Assembly: GCF_019063845.1 (NCBI RefSeq)
Contig: NZ_CP077683.1
Coordinates: 1,674,001 to 1,738,000 of the forward strand
Direction of reading: 5' to 3'
DNA length: 64,000 bases
DNA from: Geomonas subterranea
GTDB taxonomy: Bacteria; Desulfobacterota; Desulfuromonadia; Geobacterales; Geobacteraceae
Position 1 is the stretch's first letter. Each line of letters begins with the position of its first letter. Of this stretch, positions 26,235 to 33,774 are shown in pieces. The notes below the pieces were generated by a model. It was not told the origin of the DNA and did not search any database. It saw only the letters and a program-made list of their open reading frames with translations. A program made the position numbers and the translations under genes.

Positions 26235-26876
26235 TCACCCACGCTTCCGGGCAGTGGCGTAGATGGATTCATGCCGCCTCACCTGCTGATCCAGGTCCGG
26301 ATCGAACTCCCGCGAAGCGACATCGACAAAGCCGGCGCTCTCCAGCGTGCGCAGCAGGTTTTCCTCGTCGAACATGTAACGGTGAAAGCCATCCATGTAA
26401 AACATGTAGTTGACGTAGTTTATCCTGACGCTGAAATCCAGGGTTGGATGCTGGCAAAACCGCCCGACATCGAATTGATCCGGATGCGCGTACCCGTCAA
26501 GGAAGATGCCGGCGTCGGGAACGCAGACACTTAAGGTAGCACCCGGCTTCATGACCCGGCGGCATTCTCCGAGCAGCAGGTGAACCTGGTCATGATCGAA
26601 ATGCTCGAGCACGTGTTCAGCGTAGATGAAGTCTATGGATGCATCCGGAAACGGCAGCCCCGCCCTCAGGTCATAGGGGTACGGGGCCTTGATGTTCAGG
26701 TCCACCAGCATGAAGCCGCTTCTCTTCACATCGGCCCCGAGTTCCACCCTGTTGGTGCGCTCCTTGTCGAAGAAAAGCCGCACCTTCGCCTTACCCAGCA
26801 GGCAGCAGGCGATGCAGTAAAGCTCATGGTATATGACGCTTATTGACCTGCGCATTCTTATTCTAATCAATGACAT
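26235..26876 (-). CDS. SAM-dependent methyltransferase
   Basis: The start is placed at 26876 (MSLIRIRMRRSISV); an upstream start in frame exists at 26981 but adds an unlikely leader. The 213-residue protein has a class I methyltransferase core: LVDLNIKAPYPYDL, LPFPDASIDFIYAEHVLEHF (motif with DFIYAEHVLEH) and ECRRVMKPGATLSVCVPD. Such proteins occur in many polysaccharide clusters and methylate sugars or, when divergent, act without known substrate. The glycine-rich SAM loop is weak here. Confidence 0.78.
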   Translation of the reverse strand: MSLIRIRMRRSISVIYHELYCIACCLLGKAKVRLFFDKERTNRVELGADVKRSGFMLVDLNIKAPYPYDLRAGLPFPDASIDFIYAEHVLEHFDHDQVHLLLGECRRVMKPGATLSVCVPDAGIFLDGYAHPDQFDVGRFCQHPTLDFSVRINYVNYMFYMDGFHRYMFDEENLLRTLESAGFVDVASREFDPDLDQQVRRHESIYATARKRG

Positions 26877-27006
26877 CAACACGAACCTCCTGACGGGGGC
26901 ATCCGAAACGGGGCACCCGCGTGGCGACAAAATCCTTGAGATCATCATGCAACTCGCGTAGATTCCGGTTGTCGTCCCCATCTACCGCAAGCGCAAAGGG
27001 TACAGC

Positions 27007-27942
27007 GTGAATCGTGACACCAGGATAGTGTTCATAAATACCGGGCGGAGTTTTTTCCTTCCCTATGTCCTGCACCAGGCGAAGCAGTTAAATCCATCGT
27101 CGGCCGTGGTGCTGATCGGGGATACCGGGGGTGAAGACGACCTGATCCAGTTCGAGCAGATCGAAAATCTCGCCAGCGACGACATCGACAGCTTCCGCGC
27201 TAACTACGTTCACAGATCCACCAACCCTGAGGCATTCGAGCTTTTTTGCTGGGAGCGGTGGTTCTACCTGCGCAACTTCATGCGCAAGGAGCAGGCGGAC
27301 TCGGTACTGTACCTGGATTCCGACGTGCTCCTTTACAGCTCCCTGGAGGATATCCGGCGCTGCTATGACGGCGTGGACTGGGAGTGCGGATTGAGCGTCC
27401 CACCGGGGGGACCCGCTTCAGGACACATAAGCTACTGGACCAGGGAAGCCATCGAGGATTTCTGCCAGTTCGCGGCGGCGAGTTTCCTGGAGGGCTGCGC
27501 GTCGCAGATCTACGACCAGAAGTGGCAGCAGCACCTGGCTGACGGCGTTCCCGGCGGCGTCTGTGACATGACGACCATCGAGCTTTTTTACCAGTCCAAC
27601 AGATGCCGCATCCTCAACCTTGCCGCCCCGTACCGGGGGAACGTTTTCGATCACAACATCAACTTCGGCGACAACGCCGAGCCCGGGGAGTACGTGGTCG
27701 AAGGCGGCATCAAGAAAGTGAGTTTCAAGGGGGGCGCGCCGTTTCTGTGCCGCGCGGAGAACGGCCAGATGGACCGGGCTCATGCCCTGCACTTTCAGGG
27801 GAGCGCCAAGCGGCTCATCAGGAATTTCTACAGAGGCGGATCCTTCCGGGGAAAGGCCAGATACGACATGATCTTCCTTTTCCACTCGCTGCGTCTGCGG
27901 GCAAGGGTCTTACTGGACCGCTTTGCGCGACCGTCTGTCTGA
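27007..27942 (+). CDS. Putative GT-A glycosyltransferase (plus strand)
   Basis: The 311-residue protein starts at a GTG and has an N-terminal IVFINTGRSFFLPYVLHQA, then SVLYLDSDVLLYSSLEDI with the DSD metal-binding motif of GT-A enzymes, and later AHALHFQGSAKRLIRNFY. It is the only gene on the plus strand between 22 and 64 kb. Its 3' end overlaps the convergent glycosyltransferase gene by 33 bases. I recognise the fold but not the exact family. Confidence 0.72.
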   Translation: MNRDTRIVFINTGRSFFLPYVLHQAKQLNPSSAVVLIGDTGGEDDLIQFEQIENLASDDIDSFRANYVHRSTNPEAFELFCWERWFYLRNFMRKEQADSVLYLDSDVLLYSSLEDIRRCYDGVDWECGLSVPPGGPASGHISYWTREAIEDFCQFAAASFLEGCASQIYDQKWQQHLADGVPGGVCDMTTIELFYQSNRCRILNLAAPYRGNVFDHNINFGDNAEPGEYVVEGGIKKVSFKGGAPFLCRAENGQMDRAHALHFQGSAKRLIRNFYRGGSFRGKARYDMIFLFHSLRLRARVLLDRFARPSV

Positions 27943-28845
27943 GCAGTACTCCATGAGGGCCCCCAGTTCACCGGCAAGCGGTGAGAGTGCGTAATAGAGG
28001 GTCCTTTTGAACGGCCTCCGCCACGCGGTGCCAAAGAGCAGGACGCCCTTCACGCCGGTGAACAGCAGTGATGCGAGGATCTCGCGGAGAGAACGCTCAA
28101 CCCTGAAGGTCAGCCCATGGTTCCTCCCGCTGAGATATCCGGCGCTGATCAGGTAGAAAAGAGAGGTTTTTTCCGGCCGTACCAGATGACGCACCCGAAC
28201 CGAAGGAACGTAAAAAATCTGCTCCCCCCCCTCGTGCATCAGCAGGAAAAGGTTGATCTCCTCCCCGAAAGCGGTCGTAGTCCCGTTCATCCCCAGTTTG
28301 TCGCTGAACCCGCCAAAGCGCGGCAAGAGCTCTTTCCTGAACACCATGTTGAGACCGATGATCCATTCCTTGCCGATGGCTATGGGCCTCTCCTCGCTCC
28401 CCATATCGAGGGAGCCGTACTCGGGTGGAAACCACCCGGGAGGATCGGACAGATAAAAGCCATCGAAGGGACCACCGAACACCCCGACCTCCGGACGCCT
28501 CCCGACAAAGTCGCAGATGGCGGAGACCCACCCCTCGTAGGCGATGGCGTCATCATCGATGTAGGCGACGTAGTCTCCCCGCGCCTCCAGCCAGCCGCGG
28601 TTCCTGGCGTTACTGAGCCCCTGTTTGGGTTCGCTGATGACCCGGAAATTGCGAAACTGTTCCGCAAAGGAGGTGGCGATTTCAAAGGTTCTGTCGGTGG
28701 AGTTGTTGTCCACGACGACCACTTCAAATTTTTCCGGTTCCGCCTTCTGTGCCGCCAGCGACTGCAGGCAGGAGCCGAGGATGTCGGAGCGGTTGTATGT
28801 GCATACTACGACCGAGAGCGTTAACGATCCGCTAGGGTCAAACAT
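27910..28845 (-). CDS. Glycosyltransferase, GT2 family
   Basis: The 311-residue protein has the GT2 beginning LSVVVCTYNRSDILGSCLQSL, EVVVVDNNSTDRTF, the donor site DYVAYIDDDAIAYEGWV (DDD) and the acceptor loop with RFGGFSDKLGMNGTT and EEINLF. It ends with a hydrophobic segment. It transfers an activated sugar to a growing glycan on the cytoplasmic side. Its end overlaps the oppositely directed gene at 27942. Confidence 0.9.
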   Translation of the reverse strand: MFDPSGSLTLSVVVCTYNRSDILGSCLQSLAAQKAEPEKFEVVVVDNNSTDRTFEIATSFAEQFRNFRVISEPKQGLSNARNRGWLEARGDYVAYIDDDAIAYEGWVSAICDFVGRRPEVGVFGGPFDGFYLSDPPGWFPPEYGSLDMGSEERPIAIGKEWIIGLNMVFRKELLPRFGGFSDKLGMNGTTTAFGEEINLFLLMHEGGEQIFYVPSVRVRHLVRPEKTSLFYLISAGYLSGRNHGLTFRVERSLREILASLLFTGVKGVLLFGTAWRRPFKRTLYYALSPLAGELGALMEYCSDRRSRKAVQ

Positions 28846-28931
28846 GTGTCACCTCTTCCTGCCATTTCTTTGCAACTTCAACTCTCACCGCAACAGGCGC
28901 CAAAGCCCCGATCTTCATGCCGCCGCAACCG

Positions 28932-29888
28932 TTAGCGGCTCAACCTGGCACGCAGCGAATCGGACGTTCTCCCGGCCCACAACTGCAGCCTGAGCTGCGC
29001 CCGCTTTATGAAATCCGTCTTCCTGGCTTTGCGCACCGGATGGGGATGGGAAAAAATCTGGTCAAACCGGTCCAGGACATTTTTCTCGTTGATGAATTCG
29101 TTGTCTTGACCGTTTGCGAAACAGTGCTGCGAGAGATAGGCACGGTAGAGGTCGTCGTCCCGGTCGATCTCGGCCACCCTCGCCACGACCTCCTCGAAGC
29201 TGCCGTAATCGTGGCAGTTGATGAAGGCCTTGGGGTTGAAATCGCGGCCGACCAGCGGGTTCCCCCAGTAAATCGGGACGGTACGGGCGATAAAGGCGTG
29301 CAGGAGCTTCTCCGTGGTGTACCCCGGGTGGGACTCGTTCTCGAAGGCGATGGTGAACTTGTAGTTGCCGAGGAAGTCCAGCTTGTCCCCGACGAGATGC
29401 CCTATGTTGTTACGGACCTTCCCCCCCGAATCGACCCTTTTGTACTGCTGCAGCCGGTCAAAGAACTCCATCCGCTCCCTGGCCCGGTCGTTGGAGTAGA
29501 CGAAGTTACAGAACTTCCTTTGTTGCCGCATGATGGCATCGACGTCGACATCTTCCGTCGTCCTGTGCAACTGCCAGTCCAGTCCATACAGGGGTAGACG
29601 GTAATTCCTGTCGGTGACGGGGTAGTCGAAGCTGAAAGCGTAGTCGCAGTCGTCGAAATCGGGGCGGATGTTCTCGCCGGTGTAGAAAATCCGGACGCAA
29701 TCGTAGCTGAGATAGTCGTACCCGGAGTCGCCGCCAAAGCAGGAGTAAATGAGGAAGTCCGGGCGGTCGGTCAGCACCAGTTCGAACCGCTTGGACAGAA
29801 GCCGGTACAACGGGTTGTGGCGCCGTATGACGTCGTGGTCGTTGGAATGCCAAAAACCCGTGAAGTTGATGAGTATCTTTCTCTGCAC
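28932..29888 (-). CDS. Alpha-1,3-fucosyltransferase-like protein (GT10)
   Basis: The 318-residue protein contains the GT10 core: FTIAFENESHPGYTTEKLL followed by HAFIARTVPIYWGNP, and an N-terminal IFYTGENIRPDFDDCDYAF. This pattern binds GDP-fucose in characterised members. It is soluble, with a basic C-terminal stretch that may attach to the membrane. Fucose as donor is inferred from the family; related enzymes may use other deoxysugars. Confidence 0.87.
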   Translation of the reverse strand: MQRKILINFTGFWHSNDHDVIRRHNPLYRLLSKRFELVLTDRPDFLIYSCFGGDSGYDYLSYDCVRIFYTGENIRPDFDDCDYAFSFDYPVTDRNYRLPLYGLDWQLHRTTEDVDVDAIMRQQRKFCNFVYSNDRARERMEFFDRLQQYKRVDSGGKVRNNIGHLVGDKLDFLGNYKFTIAFENESHPGYTTEKLLHAFIARTVPIYWGNPLVGRDFNPKAFINCHDYGSFEEVVARVAEIDRDDDLYRAYLSQHCFANGQDNEFINEKNVLDRFDQIFSHPHPVRKARKTDFIKRAQLRLQLWAGRTSDSLRARLSR

Positions 29889-29943
29889 GTCGATGCTCCG
29901 ATCATCAGAAAACTGCTTCCGTCCGCGATCCCGTCCGGGTGAT

Positions 29944-30663
29944 CTACCGCCTCACGTAGAACTCGTCACCCACGATCGAGTGGAGCACGTACCCGTTTTT
30001 CCTCATAAGCAGCGGGATCCGGCAATCGTCGTAGTTATTTTCCACCCCGACTACCGAGATCTCGAAGCGGCGGAAGTCTATCGTCTTGAGAATCGAGTAT
30101 TCCGCCCCCTCGGTGTCTATGTTGAGATAGTCCACCTTCCTGATGCCATGCCGGTCCAGCAGTTCGTTAAAGTTGCAGCACTCCACCTCGATCTCGCGGC
30201 AGGTTCCGCCGTGTCGCGCGATCTCGTCGGCGATCCTCTGCTGGTGTTGGGGGTCGTACTCGTCGACCAGCCCGCTCAGCATCTCGGCGTACCCGGAAAC
30301 GACCTGGAATTTCGCCGTCCCCGGCTTGGCGGCGATGCAGGCGTTGACGAGGATCCCCCCCCTGTTCGCCTTGAGTTTCCGGAACACCTCCGGGATCGGT
30401 TCCACGGCGATACCGGTCCACCCCAGGTTGCGCTCCAGGTGGCAGGTGTTGCTGAAGCTGATGCCGTCGTTCGCGCCGATATCCACAAAGATTTTGGTGA
30501 CGGAGTCTTTGCACAACACCTCGGCGACCCATTGATCCTGCCCGCACTGGCTATAGTAACCGGCAGCCTTGAGTTCGTGCAGGTCAAACTGCCTGCGCGT
30601 GGCGGAACGGGCAAGAACCCGATGGCACAGACGGTTCAGCCTGGATGCGATTTTATGGAACAC
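29944..30663 (-). CDS. FkbM family methyltransferase
   Basis: The 239-residue protein has the FkbM layout: FVDIGANDGISFSNTCHLE as SAM motif I, WTGIAVEPIPEVF for the acidic residue of motif II, and VDYLNIDTEGAEYSIL as motif IV. FkbM proteins O-methylate sugars or polyketides. In a polysaccharide cluster O-methylation of a glycan residue is the likely role. Confidence 0.9.
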   Translation of the reverse strand: MFHKIASRLNRLCHRVLARSATRRQFDLHELKAAGYYSQCGQDQWVAEVLCKDSVTKIFVDIGANDGISFSNTCHLERNLGWTGIAVEPIPEVFRKLKANRGGILVNACIAAKPGTAKFQVVSGYAEMLSGLVDEYDPQHQQRIADEIARHGGTCREIEVECCNFNELLDRHGIRKVDYLNIDTEGAEYSILKTIDFRRFEISVVGVENNYDDCRIPLLMRKNGYVLHSIVGDEFYVRR

Positions 30664-30729
30664 GGCACTCTCCCTTTCTTCCAGTCCTTCGTTTTGGTCG
30701 ATCCGCCCTCGCCTGCCGCATGCGCTGCG

Positions 30730-31887
30730 CTAGGGCCGCGCGCTCTCGAACAGAGCGCGATAGTAGCGGTCGAACCCTTCGCCCCGAAAGCGAGCAGCGG
30801 CGTAGTGGCAGGCGGCAGCGGACAACCGCTCCAAAAGCGCGCGATCCGCGTGCAGCCGCGCGATGAGCGCAGCGAAAGCCTCCACGAGAGCTGCCTCATC
30901 GGCACGCTCCTCGACGAGGCAGCCGTTCTCACCGTCGCGCAGATGAAACGGTATCCCCCCTACAGCGGTCGCCAGTGGCACGACGGCGTGAGCCATCGCC
31001 TCCATGATGACCATCGGAAACCCCTCCCGGCTCGAAGGAAGGATCAGGAGGTCGTTCTGCCGGTAGTGCGCCTTGATCTCTGCGGGATCATGCAGCTCGC
31101 CGATGAAACGCAGCCCCTCGCGGTCAGCGCCGGCCGGGTAGGCATCGGCGAGGTCGCCGATCAGCGTGAACTCGGCCGGCACCCCCATTCGCACGCAGGC
31201 CCGGGCGACGCGCCCCACGAGGTGCGCCCTCTTCTCGCTGGTGCCCCTGCCGACGTACAAAACCCTCAGCCGCTCGCCCCTGGGCGCGCGCACGAGGTTG
31301 TCCGGAACGTCCACCTTGTTTTCCACCAGGTCGATCCGCTCCGCCAGTTCCGCACGCACGCCGTGCTGACGGTAAAGCTCGACCAGGTCGATCCGGCTTT
31401 TCTCATTGATGACCACGCGGCGGTCGAGGCGCTCCACGTACGGCAAGCTCACCGTCTCCGTTCCGCAGCCAAAGGCGTGGATCAGGTCGACGCAGCGTGC
31501 GCGTTGGTGCAGGCGCGGCAAAAGCAGGTAATAGAAACTGCTGTTGGAGCCGAACACGACGGGGCTGGCGCAGCGGTTGATGCAGGCGGCGAGGTACCCG
31601 GTGAGGATGGTCTCGAATCCCCTCCTGCCGGCGGGCCAGGACAGGTCGAGCAGCCTGCCGCAGGCGGAAAACTCCTCCTTCAACGCGGAAGTCTCGGACC
31701 TGTTGGTGATGACTATCCACGGCATCTTGTCGCCGTGCAGCCTCAGGATATCGGCGTGCACCCTCTCGGCTCCGCCGACGTGGTAGCAGGGGAAAAAGAA
31801 GAAGAGCCCCGAATCGTTGCGCAGAGGTATGAGCAGGGCCAGCATGGCGCCCAGCCTGAACAGGATCTCGTGCAGGAGCGCCTTCAT
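30730..31887 (-). CDS. Glycosyltransferase, GT4 family
   Basis: The start at 31887 overlaps the stop of the upstream gene (ATGA), giving 385 residues. The GT-B fold is seen in the N-terminal FFFPCYHVGGAERVHADIL and the C-terminal LLILPSSREGFPMVIMEAMAHAVVPLATAVGGI with the E-x7-E pair. The middle has VLYVGRGTSEKRAHLVGRVA, a typical donor-domain start. Confidence 0.9.
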   Translation of the reverse strand: MKALLHEILFRLGAMLALLIPLRNDSGLFFFFPCYHVGGAERVHADILRLHGDKMPWIVITNRSETSALKEEFSACGRLLDLSWPAGRRGFETILTGYLAACINRCASPVVFGSNSSFYYLLLPRLHQRARCVDLIHAFGCGTETVSLPYVERLDRRVVINEKSRIDLVELYRQHGVRAELAERIDLVENKVDVPDNLVRAPRGERLRVLYVGRGTSEKRAHLVGRVARACVRMGVPAEFTLIGDLADAYPAGADREGLRFIGELHDPAEIKAHYRQNDLLILPSSREGFPMVIMEAMAHAVVPLATAVGGIPFHLRDGENGCLVEERADEAALVEAFAALIARLHADRALLERLSAAACHYAAARFRGEGFDRYYRALFESARP

Positions 31888-33047
31888 GGCCACCTGCTCC
31901 CGATGAAGCTCACCGTCTCGCGCCATGCCCCCTCCGCGTCGAATCGCTCGGTCACGCGCGCTCTCATCTCTGCGCCGGTCGTCGCGCGCAGGGGCGGGTC
32001 CTGCTGCAGTTGCGCGATCCGTCCGGCCAGCGCCGACGCGTCACCAGCAGGCGCGAGGAAGCGGAGCCCTTGCGGCCCGACGGCCTCACGGATTCCGGGT
32101 ATGTCGGTCGCCACCACCGCCAGGCCGCAGGCCATCGCCTCCAGGACCGCGTTGGGGAGCCCCTCGCTTCTGGAACTGTGCACGCAGAGGTCGGCGGCGC
32201 TCAAAAGACCGGCGACGTCCCCCACCTCCCCGAGGAATCTGACGGTATCGACAAGGCCAAGGGAGTCGACGAGGTTTCGCACCTGGTCCCCCTGGTCCAC
32301 CCGCCCGGCCAGCAGCAGGACCGGCGCCGGCGCCCCCTGCGGCTGACGGTCGGCGAGGATGCGCCAGGCGCGCAGGAGCGTCTCGTGGTCCTTCTGCGCA
32401 TGCACGTTGGCCACCATGCAGGCAGCGAACGCCTCTTCGGAAAGGCCGATCCGCCCGCGCCATTCCCCCCTACCCGACAGCGGCCGCGCCGGCAGTATCC
32501 CGTTCGTGATCACCGCGACCTTGTCGGGAGAAACCGGGAACGCGCTCAGCAGCGCCTCCCTCCCCTTGTCCGAGTTGGAGATGAAACAGGGTGTCAGGCG
32601 CGCCGCGAGACTGCGCCAGAGCTCCGGCTCCAGACAGAAGCCCTCGTCGCGCTGGTTCCAGACGCAGAGCTTCGCCCCGGTGAACCTCCAGGCGAGGCCG
32701 CAAAGGACGTTGGGAAAGAAGGTGTAGGGCATCAGCAGGTCCGGCTTTTGACGTTTCAATAGCGCGGCGAACCGGCGCAGTTCGAGCAGGTTGGCCGGGA
32801 TGTGGCGGCGCTCCCACCGCCACGAAACGCCTGTCCCCTCCCACGGGATGTCCGCTTCGTCGCAGAGTTCTGAAAGGCGACCATTCCCCTCCTGAAGCCC
32901 CAGCACCCGCACGTCGGCCCCGTGCCGCTCTTTCAGGTACCTCCCGAGGAGCAGGCCCTGGCGCTCGGCGCCGCCCAGTTCGAGGTTGCCGAACACGAAA
33001 AGTATGCGCGCCCCCTCGAGGCTGTTATCTGTTCCCCCGCTTTTCAA
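31884..33047 (-). CDS. Glycosyltransferase, GT4 family
   Basis: The 387-residue GT-B protein has ILFVFGNLELGGAERQGLLL near the start and LCVHSSRSEGLPNAVLEAMA with CGLAVVATDIPGI near the end. It resembles the neighbour at 30730, suggesting two related steps rather than recent duplication, since the sequences differ widely outside the motifs. It overlaps both neighbours by four bases. Confidence 0.92.
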   Translation of the reverse strand: MKSGGTDNSLEGARILFVFGNLELGGAERQGLLLGRYLKERHGADVRVLGLQEGNGRLSELCDEADIPWEGTGVSWRWERRHIPANLLELRRFAALLKRQKPDLLMPYTFFPNVLCGLAWRFTGAKLCVWNQRDEGFCLEPELWRSLAARLTPCFISNSDKGREALLSAFPVSPDKVAVITNGILPARPLSGRGEWRGRIGLSEEAFAACMVANVHAQKDHETLLRAWRILADRQPQGAPAPVLLLAGRVDQGDQVRNLVDSLGLVDTVRFLGEVGDVAGLLSAADLCVHSSRSEGLPNAVLEAMACGLAVVATDIPGIREAVGPQGLRFLAPAGDASALAGRIAQLQQDPPLRATTGAEMRARVTERFDAEGAWRETVSFIGSRWP

Positions 33048-33760
33048 TGTTTCCTCAGTATGTAGACGACCCTCGGGATGATTTCATGGTCGCGACGGAT
33101 GGTGTGCCGGATCTCGAAACCCGCGCCGGCGGCGAAGGCCTGCACCTCTAAAGGGGAATACCGCTTCTTGTACTCGGTCGGCGCACGCTCCGCGACCGGC
33201 TTGTTCCAGTCGGAGCTCAAGTACTGGTTGTTCACGGCCCGGTCATACGAGGTGTCGATGACATCCACGATGAGGTGCCCCCTGTCGGTGAGGACCGCGG
33301 CGTAGCGAACGAGAAAGGCGCCCAGGTCAAAGCCCTCAACGTGGTAGGTCCAGTTGAGCGCGAGGAGCAGGTCCGCCTTTTCCGGCAGTCGCACGGGAGC
33401 AAGTGCGTCATCCTGCCACAACTCGACCGGGGCGTGTGCCAGACGCGCCAGCTCCTCTCCCGCGCCGATCGCCGCGGCGCAAAGGTCGCTTCCTTTCAGG
33501 TTGCGATACCCCTTTTGCGAGAACCAGATCAGGTTCAGGCCGCAGCCGCAACCGGTTTCGAAGATGGCGCTACGCCTTGGCAGGTTCCGCGCGACCCACA
33601 GGGACGGTTCGCAGACGTACCACCTCCCCGCCCGGCCGGAAAAGGCGTAAAAGAACCACTCTCCGGCGCGGTGCCTTTCAATCACCTCCCGCACGGTATC
33701 GGCGGGGAGGTCGATGCGGCTTTTTCTCTCGTCGAGGTATCTCCTGATCTTGCGCAGCAC
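33044..33760 (-). CDS. SAM-dependent methyltransferase
   Basis: The 238-residue protein has the class I motif AIFETGCGCGLNLIWFSQKGY and LLLALNWTYHVEGFDL. The tail RHTIRRDHEIIPRVVYILRKH is typical of sugar-cluster methyltransferases. It begins 14 bases after the large fusion gene in transcription order and overlaps the next gene by four bases. Confidence 0.84.
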   Translation of the reverse strand: MLRKIRRYLDERKSRIDLPADTVREVIERHRAGEWFFYAFSGRAGRWYVCEPSLWVARNLPRRSAIFETGCGCGLNLIWFSQKGYRNLKGSDLCAAAIGAGEELARLAHAPVELWQDDALAPVRLPEKADLLLALNWTYHVEGFDLGAFLVRYAAVLTDRGHLIVDVIDTSYDRAVNNQYLSSDWNKPVAERAPTEYKKRYSPLEVQAFAAGAGFEIRHTIRRDHEIIPRVVYILRKH

Positions 33761-33774
33761 TCTGAACCTGCTCC

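Noticed and set aside
29749..32346. Open plus-strand frame of 865 codons across several glycan genes
   Set aside because: It lies antisense to three genes with clear family motifs (GT10, FkbM, GT4); its translation is low in recognisable motifs and rich in His, Arg, Gly and Val, as expected for the mirror of GC-rich coding DNA.
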